DNA from: an uncultured Bacillota bacterium
GTDB taxonomy: Bacteria > Bacillota_I > Bacilli_A > RFN20 > CAG-288
DNA length: 64,000 bases
Assembly (NCBI GenBank): GCA_949300365.1
Contig: CASGEC010000001.1
Span: forward strand, 1 to 64,000
Direction of reading: 5' to 3'
The notes below the pieces were generated by a model, which had not been told where the DNA came from, did no database searches, and saw only the letters and a list, made by a program, of their open reading frames with translations. Each line of letters begins with the position of its first letter. Position 1 is the stretch's first letter. A program made the position numbers and the translations under genes. Below are positions 25,474 to 33,492 of the stretch, piece after piece.

Positions 25474-25946
25474 TCTATTTTTTCTCCAATCGCTTTTCGA
25501 ATCGCCTTTTCGTCTACGCCATGATTGAGAAGGAGGCCATCCTCGATTTTGGCTGTCGGATAGAGTTTCCTCAAATGCGCAACGCTTCCGTCAATGGAAC
25601 TCCCTCCGCTTGTCGCAAAGGGAATGATTCTCTTTCCTTCCAGATGGAAACTGTCGAGATAGGTATCGATGACTCTTGGCTCCACATACCACCAGATCGG
25701 ATAGCCGACAAAGATCACGTCATAGGCACTAAGTTCGAAAATAAGCGTTTTGATTTCCGGACGTGACTTTTCATCGTTCATTTCCAAAGAGGACCGTGAA
25801 TGATCGTTTCGCCAATCCAAATCAGCAGACGTATATCGACTTTCGGGTATGATTTCCTCCAAATCCGCCTTCAACAGAGAAGCCAGTTTCGATGCGACCT
25901 TCCTTGTCGCGCCACCGGCAGAAAAATAACTGACCAAGATCTTCAT
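25470..25946 (-). CDS. Flavodoxin-like protein
   Basis: A 158-residue flavodoxin with an FMN phosphate loop near the N terminus (SYFSAGGATRKVA) and the YPIWWYVEP and PFATSGGSS segments that contact the isoalloxazine ring. An electron carrier or NAD(P)H-dependent reductase partner in the cytoplasm. Ribosome site AGGAGG precedes it, and it is coupled to the decarboxylase/cupin gene by an ATGA overlap. Confidence 0.88.
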   Translation of the reverse strand: MKILVSYFSAGGATRKVASKLASLLKADLEEIIPESRYTSADLDWRNDHSRSSLEMNDEKSRPEIKTLIFELSAYDVIFVGYPIWWYVEPRVIDTYLDSFHLEGKRIIPFATSGGSSIDGSVAHLRKLYPTAKIEDGLLLNHGVDEKAIRKAIGEKIE

Positions 25947-25958
25947 TTTGCGATCCTC

Positions 25959-26564
25959 CTAAAATGCAATACCAAGACTATCAACCCAACTCTGGACGTT
26001 TTCAAGGCCGATTTCACTTTGCCGGAACCGTCTTCCTTCCATCCATGTGGCCTCATCCGACAGATGTCTTAAATCCTCGACGCTGAAATCGGAAGAAGAG
26101 GCCGTTGCAAAGGGAATGATGGTCTTGCCCGTGAAATCATTCGACAAGACGAAATCATCAATGACCCAGCTGAGCTCTCCCCACCAGACAGGAGCACCTA
26201 AGAAAATATAGTCGGACTCAGCGAATTCCGCAAAGTTTACAGTGACCAAGGGGGTTACATGATTGGGATCGTTCCTCTCCTTGGACACCCTGCTTTCACT
26301 ATCGCCATAGTTCAGGTCCTCGGAAGTATAAGGCTCGACAGGCTCCAGTGCATGGAGAGGACTATCGATATAGTCGGAAATGATTTGGGCCACTTCTTCG
26401 GTATGGCCTGTCGCCGAGAAATAGACGACCATAGCCGTGGCCTTGTCTCCGGAAACAGGTGGATTCGTCATATCGCCAGGGGTTGTTATATTCGGTTCAC
26501 TGCACCCTGCAAGGAATCCAGCCGACAAGGCCAAGGTCAAGGCAAACAGGTTCTTCGTTTTCAT
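25959..26564 (-). CDS. Flavodoxin-domain lipoprotein
   Basis: A lipoprotein form of the flavodoxin next door: signal peptide with lipobox LAGC, a short Thr/Pro linker, then a flavodoxin domain (VYFSATGHTEEVA phosphate loop, APVWWGELSW, PFATASSSD). An FMN protein outside the membrane could take part in extracellular electron transfer or quinone reduction. Start ATG 26564 has AAAGGAG seven bases upstream. Twelve bases separate it from the cytoplasmic flavodoxin gene. Confidence 0.86.
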   Translation of the reverse strand: MKTKNLFALTLALSAGFLAGCSEPNITTPGDMTNPPVSGDKATAMVVYFSATGHTEEVAQIISDYIDSPLHALEPVEPYTSEDLNYGDSESRVSKERNDPNHVTPLVTVNFAEFAESDYIFLGAPVWWGELSWVIDDFVLSNDFTGKTIIPFATASSSDFSVEDLRHLSDEATWMEGRRFRQSEIGLENVQSWVDSLGIAF

Positions 26565-26598
26565 CTTCGTGCTCCTTTCCTGCAATGCTGTATAACGA

Positions 26599-27144
26599 TC
26601 ATCCATGCTTGAAACTCAGGCATTTTCCAAGGACTTCGCCCGTCAATAGATATTGATAGGTCGGGAATTCAAACAGCACCGGTTTCAGCTTCTCATAATC
26701 GATTGTCTTTCCATCGATTAAGTATTCTTCTTTGACATGAACAGCTTTGATTGTGCAAATGAAATTGTCAAATCCTGCGATTTCATGGTCATCGACGACT
26801 TCACATTCCATGGTCAACGGCGATTCCTCGATGATTGGCATCCCCGTCTCACCTTCATAGGAAGAAAAGACATGCGATTTGTCGACCTTGCCCCCACTGA
26901 CGGAACCGACATAGTCGGCTTTGGGAAGCATGTCCTTATCGACAAGATTGATGGTCAGCTTCTTGTTCTCCAGGATTCCCTTGTTCGTGTAATGGCTTTT
27001 GGAAAGACTCACCAAGACATGCTGATGGGACACGATTCCAAAATGGGCGACCAAGACATAATTGATCCGGCTATCGACTTTTGTGCCGATGACTCCTACT
27101 GGCGTAGGATACAGGCAGAGCTTTGATCCGAAGTTTCTTTTCAT
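26599..27144 (-). CDS. Flavin reductase-like FMN-binding protein
   Basis: A split-barrel flavin reductase of 181 residues. The KLCLYPTPVGVIGTK and ISHQHVLVSLSKSHYTN-like segments match the FMN-binding family. It is likely to bind FMN and reduce flavins or quinones with NAD(P)H. First gene of the operon that continues through two flavodoxins, the decarboxylase/cupin protein and the monooxygenase. It is divergent from the tetR gene with a shared operator. Confidence 0.85.
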   Translation of the reverse strand: MKRNFGSKLCLYPTPVGVIGTKVDSRINYVLVAHFGIVSHQHVLVSLSKSHYTNKGILENKKLTINLVDKDMLPKADYVGSVSGGKVDKSHVFSSYEGETGMPIIEESPLTMECEVVDDHEIAGFDNFICTIKAVHVKEEYLIDGKTIDYEKLKPVLFEFPTYQYLLTGEVLGKCLSFKHG

Positions 27145-27185
27145 GGCAATCTCCTCAGCTATTTAATTCACTTGACGTCGACTAT

Positions 27186-27214
27186 ATTCTATTCATCATT
27201 TGACACGGCGTCAA
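27186..27214 (-). promoter_or_regulatory. Promoter of the redox operon
   Basis: Minus strand TTGACG (27214-27209), 17-base spacer, TAGAAT (27191-27186). The -35 lies inside the operator palindrome at 27200-27214. Confidence 0.65.
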
Positions 27215-27228
27215 TAAAAATCTATAAT
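27200..27228 (+). promoter_or_regulatory. tetR promoter with shared operator
   Basis: TTGACA (27200-27205), 17-base spacer, TATAAT (27223-27228). The inverted repeat TTGAC-N5-GTCAA (27200-27214) contains the -35 boxes of both divergent promoters, so one bound repressor would silence both. A second partial palindrome, TTGACGTCGA, lies at 27172-27181 in the redox operon leader. Confidence 0.7.
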
Positions 27229-27260
27229 TTTCTTGCATTCCCAACGAAGAGGAGTCGACC

Positions 27261-27869
27261 ATGTATCTCAGAGCCCGAACGAAAGAACAATTTGACGAGA
27301 GGAAAAAGGAAATATTGAATGCGATGGATTCCCTGTATTTACACAAGGAACTGAATTCAATCTATCTTAAGGATATTTCCGAAATGACCCGTATCTCCAG
27401 GACGGCGGTCTATTTCTATTACAAGAGCAAGGAAGAAATCCTTTTGGACTCCCTGTATAACCACTTCGTCGAATTGGACGATGGCTTGGAAGCAACGGTC
27501 GACAAGGGACTTACCAAAGAAAAGATCATCGATGCCATTGCCCGACTCTTGGAAGAAAACATCATTATCCTGAAGATAATGTCCTGTGACCTGGAAGACA
27601 TCGAAAGATCCACCACTTTGGAAAAGCTTATCGTTCTGAAAACCGAACTCCGGAGATTTCAGACCTTGTTCAAAAAGCTTGTCCGCGAATGCGATTGCCA
27701 CAGCAATGAGAACATTGTCACGGCAACCTTCATAACGATGATGTATGGCTTTTATCCCATTGCCTATCCCATCGACGTTCAGAAAGAGGCGATGAAACAA
27801 ACAGGCACGGAAATAAACCTGTCATTAAAGGTACTGATCACCGAATCCTTGAAGCTGTTATTGAGATAA
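27261..27869 (+). CDS. TetR-family transcriptional regulator
   Basis: A 202-residue TetR repressor. The N-terminal helix-turn-helix reads YLKDISEMTRISRTAVYFYYKSKEEIL, close to the family consensus; the C-terminal ligand domain is unassigned. SD GAGGAG precedes the ATG. Divergence from the flavin reductase operon and the shared palindrome indicate that it controls that operon and itself, probably in response to an electrophile or quinone. Confidence 0.9.
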   Translation: MYLRARTKEQFDERKKEILNAMDSLYLHKELNSIYLKDISEMTRISRTAVYFYYKSKEEILLDSLYNHFVELDDGLEATVDKGLTKEKIIDAIARLLEENIIILKIMSCDLEDIERSTTLEKLIVLKTELRRFQTLFKKLVRECDCHSNENIVTATFITMMYGFYPIAYPIDVQKEAMKQTGTEINLSLKVLITESLKLLLR

Positions 27870-27950
27870 AACAAGGGACGAATTCAGTCTGCGCCATTAC
27901 GGGCTTTTTCGCACGCATAGGCGAAGAAAAGAAGAATGAAGCCATTGCTT

Positions 27951-28175
27951 TTAGTCTTTTTCCTTCTTTTTGAGGGTGCGAAGACCTGTAGAAGAGGCGA
28001 AGACGATAACAAAGGTAAGAGGAAGAGCGGAAGACAGAGCAATGGAAAGCCACGGATAATGGACGTCGATTGCCTTTTCCAGGATGGCTAAAATGAGAAA
28101 GGAAATGCTGAGAGCGATGGGAAGAATGATGCCGAGATAGCAAAGTATCTTCAAGGCTGTTTTAGAGTAAACCAT
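27951..28175 (-). CDS. Small two-helix membrane protein (possible immunity partner)
   Basis: A 74-residue protein with two hydrophobic helices (about residues 9-30 and 41-62) and a Lys-rich tail. ATG 28175 follows the TAA of the secreted protein gene by one base, so translation is probably coupled; the frame is open further upstream, but that part overlaps the previous gene. Small basic membrane proteins directly after a secreted toxin-like gene are often immunity proteins; this is inference from arrangement only. Confidence 0.55.
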   Translation of the reverse strand: MVYSKTALKILCYLGIILPIALSISFLILAILEKAIDVHYPWLSIALSSALPLTFVIVFASSTGLRTLKKKEKD

Positions 28176-28176
28176 C

Positions 28177-28812
28177 TTAGAACCATCCATCGCGAGCGCA
28201 ATTTCCGGAATTATACCAATGGACCGGAGTGACATATAGGACATTGGTCAGAGTGACTCCATCACCTTTGTCCTGAACTTTGGCAATTCCCCAATCTAAC
28301 TGAAGAAGACCGATGAGTGCGCCAACGGCGATTCCTGCTGGTCCCAATGTTGCCGATAGAGCACCGATGACTGTTGAAATTCCTCCGCTGATATCATCGT
28401 AAGAGGCCATTTGTTCCATGGTTGCATGATTGAAGTAAACCTGATAACCCCAAACGAAAGCTTTGCCATGGGTATCGGGAATGTTGTCCAATGTCTGGAT
28501 AGGGGATGTGTTTTGTTTGATATCAATTGTTAGGAGGGCTTCCTCCGTGACGTCCTTGTAAAGTTGAAAGGAAGCGATGTCGGCGTAGTCTAGCAAAAGA
28601 GATTTATCGGATTCACTGAGCGGAATCTGGGCTTTCGGTTTTCCATCAGAGAAGGTGAGAACGATGAGGCTTTCTTGATTGGATGGTTTAGCTTTTATCG
28701 CCTCGCATATGGGCGGATTTGACTCCGCTGTTGGAGATGAAATTGGCATTGCCGTCGCACTAAGAGAAGCTAGAAGAGAGGAAAGAATGACATACGGTTT
28801 CTTCATGAGCAT
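28177..28812 (-). CDS. Secreted protein with bacteriocin-like hydrophobic Gly-rich segment
   Basis: A 211-residue protein with a Sec-type signal peptide (cleavage likely near residue 22), a polar middle, and a striking Gly/Ala/Ile segment at about residues 141-171 (SGGISTVIGALSATLGPAG). That type of segment is seen in pore-forming bacteriocins and holins. Two Cys residues (36 and 205) could form a disulfide. I cannot name the family. It has its own promoter right after the GntR gene and a strong AAGGAGG. The next gene is a small membrane protein. Confidence 0.6.
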   Translation of the reverse strand: MLMKKPYVILSSLLASLSATAMPISSPTAESNPPICEAIKAKPSNQESLIVLTFSDGKPKAQIPLSESDKSLLLDYADIASFQLYKDVTEEALLTIDIKQNTSPIQTLDNIPDTHGKAFVWGYQVYFNHATMEQMASYDDISGGISTVIGALSATLGPAGIAVGALIGLLQLDWGIAKVQDKGDGVTLTNVLYVTPVHWYNSGNCARDGWF

Positions 28813-28831
28813 ACTATCCTCCTTATTGAGA

Positions 28832-28861
28832 ATAATATAGCTAGTATGTTCAATATGTCAA
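28832..28861 (-). promoter_or_regulatory. Promoter of the bacteriocin-like gene
   Basis: Minus strand TTGACA (28861-28856), 18-base spacer, TATTAT (28837-28832), 20 bases before the start. The AT-rich spacer contains CATACTAG/CTATATTAT half-sites that could bind the adjacent GntR protein. Confidence 0.6.
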
Positions 28862-29230
28862 TTACTTCTTTAGAATCCTTTTGGCGAACTCTTCCGGAGA
28901 AATGCCAAAGCGTTCCAAAACGGGAAGCTCTCGCTCCAGGATGGCATCGACGACCTCCAGGCGGAGTTTTTCTTTCTCCTCCTCGGAAAGAGCCGAGACG
29001 AAAGTCCCTTTGCCTGGGATGGCATAGAGATAGCCTTTTCGCTGAAGGTTCTCGTAGGCCATCTTGGGAGCGATGACGGAGACATCTAGGCCCAAAGAGA
29101 GTTCCCTTGTGGAGGGGAGAAGCTCTCCTCCTTTCAGTTTTCCGGAAAGGATCTGGCTAGCAATCGCCTCCTCGATCTGGCGGTAGATGGGTTTGCCGTC
29201 CTGGAAGGACAATACGATATCTATTTTCAT
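28862..29230 (-). CDS. GntR-family regulator (YtrA-like)
   Basis: A short GntR protein of 122 residues. The winged helix reads PIYRQIEEAIASQILSGKL, PSTRELSLGL and KGYLYAIPGKGTFV, followed by a brief helical tail, the YtrA layout. YtrA regulators control adjacent ABC transporters in Gram-positive bacteria, often in antibiotic response. It is the third gene after an ABC ATPase and permease, overlapping the permease stop by four bases. Confidence 0.88.
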   Translation of the reverse strand: MKIDIVLSFQDGKPIYRQIEEAIASQILSGKLKGGELLPSTRELSLGLDVSVIAPKMAYENLQRKGYLYAIPGKGTFVSALSEEEKEKLRLEVVDAILERELPVLERFGISPEEFAKRILKK

Positions 29231-29892
29231 AAAGCGTGTCGGAAATAGATCCTACGGCTTAAATGATACACGGGGAAGAAGGAAAAGAGGAAGAGGAAAA
29301 AGGCTCCGAGGAGATAAAGAGACTGAAAAAGGGCATTTTGGGATTCGACAGGATGGGTCATGACGGAAGCAAAGCCGGGAAGGAAAGCAAAGGCGATTCC
29401 GAAAACGGTAGGAAGAAGGAAGCTCGAAAGGACGGTCATGACATAGGAGAGGACGTATTTCTTGGGATTGTGAAAGAACGTGAGAAGGATGATGGGATTG
29501 GCTATAAGGCAGATAAGGAAATAGGTGGCAAAAGATGGAATCGAGGCATTGATGGCATAAGGAAGGCTATCCAGCTGAGGAAAGATCGCGCTTATTAAAA
29601 AGGAGAAGGGAAGGAAGATGAAGGCCGCATAGATTTCGTAGAGCCAAAGATCAAGGCATTTGGAAAGGGGAAAGGCCTCTTTCCGCACCGGAAGAATAGC
29701 CATCAAGCCTTCGTCGTTTTCGCTGATAGCGCGGATGAGGACAGCATGAACAAAGCCGATAAGGGCAAAAGCGTAGGCAAAGGGCCGAGGTAAGAAAGAA
29801 GTCATGATGGCGAGGGCGAACGGATAGAAATAAAGGATAGGATGGATGCCGAGAAGGATTTCCTTCTTGATGAGCTGCCAAATATGTTTCAT
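29227..29892 (-). CDS. ABC-2-like membrane permease
   Basis: A 221-residue membrane protein with six predicted helices and a short basic N terminus, the usual form of permeases paired with YtrB-type ATPases. Start ATG 29892 has GGAGG six bases upstream; it overlaps the ATPase stop by four bases and the GntR start by four. Substrate unknown. Its position before a bacteriocin-like gene suggests export or self-protection. Confidence 0.8.
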   Translation of the reverse strand: MKHIWQLIKKEILLGIHPILYFYPFALAIMTSFLPRPFAYAFALIGFVHAVLIRAISENDEGLMAILPVRKEAFPLSKCLDLWLYEIYAAFIFLPFSFLISAIFPQLDSLPYAINASIPSFATYFLICLIANPIILLTFFHNPKKYVLSYVMTVLSSFLLPTVFGIAFAFLPGFASVMTHPVESQNALFQSLYLLGAFFLFLFSFFPVYHLSRRIYFRHAL

Positions 29893-30731
29893 GGCCTTCC
29901 TCCTTCCCAATAAAGGATGATCGTTTCCAAATCCGGATGCTCGATGACCAGGTCCTTGGGGAGAAAATCGATCTTGTTAGCCGGAACAAGTGCTTCGAAA
30001 CGAAAGGCGTTTTCACGGGGCGAAATCAAAACCCCTTCGGGGCAACGCAACAACATCTCCTTCGTTCCACGGACGAGGAAATAGGAAGCAAGGAGATCCT
30101 CAATGGTTCCGTCGTAAAGAACCTTTCCTTCCTTGAGATAAAGGAAGCGGTCGGAAAGACCTCTCAGGTCAGAGGCAATCTGGGTAGAGAAAAGAATAGA
30201 ACGCCTTCCATCCTTGAGGAGATAGCGTTTGAGCATATCTGCAAGTGTCTTTCGAGAAACGAGATCAAGCCCGGAGGATGGCTCATCAAGAAGGAGATAG
30301 CGCGCCTGATGGCAGAGAGCCAGGGCAAGCTGAAGTTTGACTTTCGTTCCTAAGGAAAGTTCCCCTATGCGTTTCTCAGTTGGTATCTGGAAAAGGGTGG
30401 CGAGACGGAAAAACTCCTCCTCGTCGAAGTTGGAATAGAAGATCTTCCAAGCCTTGATGATTGTTTTGACTTTCCGGCCGAGGCAAAAACCCTCACCTCC
30501 GAGATAAATCCACATCTGTGCGTTCGCATCCTCAAGACTATCATTGGCATAGTTGATGTTTCCAGAATCCGGAGCAGTCAATCCTGTCAAAAGTCGAAAA
30601 AGAGTGGATTTTCCAGAGCCGTTTCTTCCCATAACTCCTAAGATGATGCCTTCATCCAAAGCAAAAGAGACATCATCGAGAAGAAAACCAGGATACTTTT
30701 TGCTCAAATGCTCAACGCATAAAGTCTCCAT
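29889..30731 (-). CDS. ABC transporter ATPase (YtrB-like)
   Basis: An ABC ATPase of about 280 residues. Walker A is GRNGSGKST near residue 35, the signature is degenerate (ELSLGTKVKLQ instead of LSGGQ), and Walker B is LLLDEPSSGLD. The degenerate signature is common in the YtrB/BcrA group. The start is either ATG 30731 or ATG 30743, a few bases after a TATAAT at 30762-30757. First gene of the ATPase-permease-GntR operon. Confidence 0.86.
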   Translation of the reverse strand: METLCVEHLSKKYPGFLLDDVSFALDEGIILGVMGRNGSGKSTLFRLLTGLTAPDSGNINYANDSLEDANAQMWIYLGGEGFCLGRKVKTIIKAWKIFYSNFDEEEFFRLATLFQIPTEKRIGELSLGTKVKLQLALALCHQARYLLLDEPSSGLDLVSRKTLADMLKRYLLKDGRRSILFSTQIASDLRGLSDRFLYLKEGKVLYDGTIEDLLASYFLVRGTKEMLLRCPEGVLISPRENAFRFEALVPANKIDFLPKDLVIEHPDLETIILYWEGGRP

Positions 30732-30867
30732 TCCATAAAGCATCCTAGTATTTTGATTATACCAGGTAAGCTAGATTAAGGAAACTCAAATTGGTACATT
30801 TGTCATGCCACAAGCAGCACAAACTTGGATTTATGGTTCCTCTTTTCTATTGACTTCTCAGAACTTG

Positions 30868-32022
30868 TTAGTATTGTTTCGACGCACAATTATCGGGCAG
30901 AAGGATTTTGCTCTTGAAATACTTCTCTTGGAAATTCACTGCTTTTTTGATCTCATCCTTCGAAAAGGTTTTGTCTTGATCGCAGACGACCAATTTATCT
31001 TCGACATCGTTCTTTCTGTTTATTATTGCAATGACTTTTCCTTCGAACGTCTTTATCGGCTTATCGATTCCTAGGATATAGGCGTCCTGATATTCGCCAT
31101 CTAATGCTTTGATTTCCTTGATATAGCCATAGTTTAAGGGATAGACAGTTCCATCATGGTCATATCCGATGGGGCGATCGATAAATACCTTTACCTTTTG
31201 TCCGATCAAGGATTTGAGCTTATCGAGATAGAACAAACGCTTGGCGACCCATTGCTTTCTGGTCTTGTCGTAATGGACTCCCCTGACGCCCGAGGAGTTG
31301 TTTTTGTTTAGCTTCCTGTCTTTCTTCAAGGCGCACTTCATCGTCCCATCGACCAGTCCTCTATCTAGCGAAGGCAAACGCGCCCTATTCTCGTCGTTCT
31401 TGCCCCCGCATGAGACAGTCGTTCCGTTAGTCAGATTGGCGGCATTCACGTAGCAGACGTTCCCGCAGTTGCAACGGCATTTATAGATCTTTGTGGAATG
31501 GTATTTCTTTCCTGTATCCTCAATGATCGTCAAATTCCCATATCTCTTACCAATTTCAGGATTGCCATATTGCTTCATCATCCGGAAGTTATTTAATGCG
31601 ATTCCTTTTCTATATACTGTCTGCTTGGTGACGACCGCATACCCTCTTTTAAGGAAAAAGTCCTTCGCGGTGATGGAAGCATCCACGGTGATATTCTTTT
31701 CCACACGTTGCTCAAGGGCATCGCAAATACGCGTGGCCACTCCTTGGTTTTGATAGTCGGGATGGACATAAAGCATATTGAGATAGCCATCCTCGGAAAT
31801 ATCCCCGAACCCAATGGGTGTGTTGTCCTTTAAGGCAATCATGGAATAGTGGTCTTTGAACATCGCTATCCATTTGGTTTTGTCCACGCCCGACAGCCAG
31901 GCCTCTATCTGCTCCTTGGAATAATCTTTGGCGCAGGTACTTTTTATCGACAGAGTGAAAATATGAATCAAGTCCTCGACATATCGGCTTCTAAATGCCC
32001 TCAATTTGATTTGTGCCTTCAT
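30868..32022 (-). CDS. GNAT / zinc-ribbon-AP2 / pyrophosphatase-like chimeric protein
   Basis: Three parts. Residues 1-145 are a GNAT acetyltransferase (LNMLYVHPDYQNQGVATRI gives the acetyl-CoA loop). Residues about 150-262 carry a CRCNCG...SCGG zinc-ribbon and an AP2-like segment (NNSSGVRGVHYDKTRKQW), typical of homing or phage-associated proteins. Residues about 265-384 match the Bacillota inorganic-pyrophosphatase-like domain (IDRPIGYDHDG, YPLNYGY, DAYILGID). GNAT fused to the last domain is known; the middle part looks inserted and its AP2 end is truncated. Whether the whole protein folds and works is open. Confidence 0.75.
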   Translation of the reverse strand: MKAQIKLRAFRSRYVEDLIHIFTLSIKSTCAKDYSKEQIEAWLSGVDKTKWIAMFKDHYSMIALKDNTPIGFGDISEDGYLNMLYVHPDYQNQGVATRICDALEQRVEKNITVDASITAKDFFLKRGYAVVTKQTVYRKGIALNNFRMMKQYGNPEIGKRYGNLTIIEDTGKKYHSTKIYKCRCNCGNVCYVNAANLTNGTTVSCGGKNDENRARLPSLDRGLVDGTMKCALKKDRKLNKNNSSGVRGVHYDKTRKQWVAKRLFYLDKLKSLIGQKVKVFIDRPIGYDHDGTVYPLNYGYIKEIKALDGEYQDAYILGIDKPIKTFEGKVIAIINRKNDVEDKLVVCDQDKTFSKDEIKKAVNFQEKYFKSKILLPDNCASKQY

Positions 32023-32083
32023 TTATCCCATCAACCAAGAAAAGTATACCTTGAATCGTTACCAAAGTTTACGGCTTGAATAA

Positions 32084-32124
32084 GCAAAAAGGACTGCCCG
32101 GACAACCTCCTTCCGAACAGCCCT
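32084..32124 (-). terminator. Probable terminator of the acetyltransferase gene
   Basis: On the minus strand an imperfect hairpin pairs GGGCTGTTCGG with CCGGGCAGTCC, followed by TTTTT. Confidence 0.5.
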
Positions 32125-32146
32125 CAACACTTAAGTCAGATATATC

Positions 32147-32773
32147 TTATTTGATTAGTTCGAGGTTCCCGCTTGTAAGCGCCTCGAGGTTGTCAAAGAT
32201 CTTCCCTTCGTCCCAATCCCACCACTTGAGAGCAAGCAGTCTTTCGATTGTCTTGTCGTCAAATCGCTTTTTGACAACTCGGCAGGGATTCCCGACAGCA
32301 ATGGAATAAGGCTCGATGTCCTTGGCAACGACGGAATTCGCCCCGATTATCGCACCATCGCCTATATGGACGCCGGGAAGGATCGTAACGTTTTCGCCAA
32401 TCCAGACGTCGTTTCCAATGACCGTATCGCCTTTAAGCGGCAAATCCGCCAATTTGGGTGCCGCCTTTTCCCAACCATTGCCCATGATGTTGAACGGATA
32501 GGTCGTGATACCGTTCATCCTGTGGTTGGCGCCGTTCATGATGAACTTGATGCCTTTGGCGATTGCGCAGAACTTTCCGATTATCAGCTTGTCTCCGATG
32601 AAGGGATAAAAGTGTGTCACGTGCTTTTCGAAGTCTTCGCCATTGGTTTCAAAATCATCATAGTAAGTAAAATCCCCAATAAGGATGTTCGGGTTCTTAA
32701 CGATATTCTTGATGAAGCAAACACTGGGGACATTCGGATTTGGATGTATTTTGTTCTTGTCTGGTCCTATCAT
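32147..32773 (-). CDS. Vat-type xenobiotic O-acetyltransferase (CatB family)
   Basis: A hexapeptide-repeat (left-handed beta-helix) acetyltransferase of 208 residues. The catalytic His region NGANHRMNG and the following TTYPFNIMGNGW are close to streptogramin A acetyltransferases (Vat) and CatB chloramphenicol acetyltransferases; the IGNDVWIG and IGANSVVAKDI hexapeptide turns are intact. It would acetylate a hydroxyl of an antibiotic or other xenobiotic. Family membership is firm; actual resistance is not shown. Confidence 0.9.
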   Translation of the reverse strand: MIGPDKNKIHPNPNVPSVCFIKNIVKNPNILIGDFTYYDDFETNGEDFEKHVTHFYPFIGDKLIIGKFCAIAKGIKFIMNGANHRMNGITTYPFNIMGNGWEKAAPKLADLPLKGDTVIGNDVWIGENVTILPGVHIGDGAIIGANSVVAKDIEPYSIAVGNPCRVVKKRFDDKTIERLLALKWWDWDEGKIFDNLEALTSGNLELIK

Positions 32774-32856
32774 AGATCACCCACTTTCTTTTTATCGTTT
32801 CTCGGAAACAATTTCATAAGCGCTCATCAATCTGTCAGAACAGCAGAGGAAGTGGC

Positions 32857-33438
32857 TTAGTAATCCAACAATCTTCCGTAGTCGTTCCAATTGCCATAGA
32901 TATTTCCTTTTCTGGTTTCTTCAATAAAGTGATTCAGGTATTTTTCATAAGTGGCTGGATGCCTCTCCCTATGGAAAGCAATATTCGAGACACGGATCCT
33001 TTGATAGAGCGGATGAAACGATTTGAATTTCGTCCATATCCTTTTCTCTTTCAGGATTGCCACGACTTCCTTGTCTAATTGAAAGCTCCGTGGTCCAAGC
33101 GGAGGCAATACCTTTTTGCCTTTTTCAGTCATAAGTCCGAGTTTTATCAATCTTCTGACTCTTTCCTTGTTCAGCTCCGTCCAAGGACTTGCTTTCCTCC
33201 TAGGCGAGAAGCGTTGATAGCTTGTTCCATTAATCGGGGTAATGGTGCTGTCAATCCAACCAAAGCAAAGAGCCTCTTCGACGGCATCCAAATAATAAAG
33301 GCCGTCATTATCTTTGGGCTCCTCTTTCTTGACGGGCAAATAGCATTCCTTTTCCGTCTCGGAATTTTTGTTGAGCCACTCCCGGAATTCCTCTCGAGAG
33401 TTTGGATAAATGATGTTTCGATATTCTTTTTGAGCCAT
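32857..33438 (-). CDS. YdeI/OmpD-associated family protein
   Basis: A protein of 193 residues (211 if started at 33492). The EEFREWL, EALCFGWIDS, RFSPRRKASPWTELN segments are the conserved blocks of the YdeI family, described as bacteriocin-protection or antimicrobial-peptide-related in some species. Exact biochemistry is unknown. Start uncertain: ATG 33438, 33471 and 33492 are in frame and none has a strong SD. I chose 33438 because homology begins there. Confidence 0.8.
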   Translation of the reverse strand: MAQKEYRNIIYPNSREEFREWLNKNSETEKECYLPVKKEEPKDNDGLYYLDAVEEALCFGWIDSTITPINGTSYQRFSPRRKASPWTELNKERVRRLIKLGLMTEKGKKVLPPLGPRSFQLDKEVVAILKEKRIWTKFKSFHPLYQRIRVSNIAFHRERHPATYEKYLNHFIEETRKGNIYGNWNDYGRLLDY

Positions 33439-33492
33439 CTTCTTTCTTTTCCTATCCTCTATTTTACTCATGGCATTCGTGTTTTTAGGCAT

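Noticed and set aside
27870..27950. Terminator between tetR and the small membrane gene
   Set aside because: GCGCC/GGGC before a T run pairs poorly; not strong enough to list.
30805..31074. Plus-strand ORF of 89 codons near the chimeric gene
   Set aside because: It overlaps the end of the three-domain gene antisense and shows no coding features.
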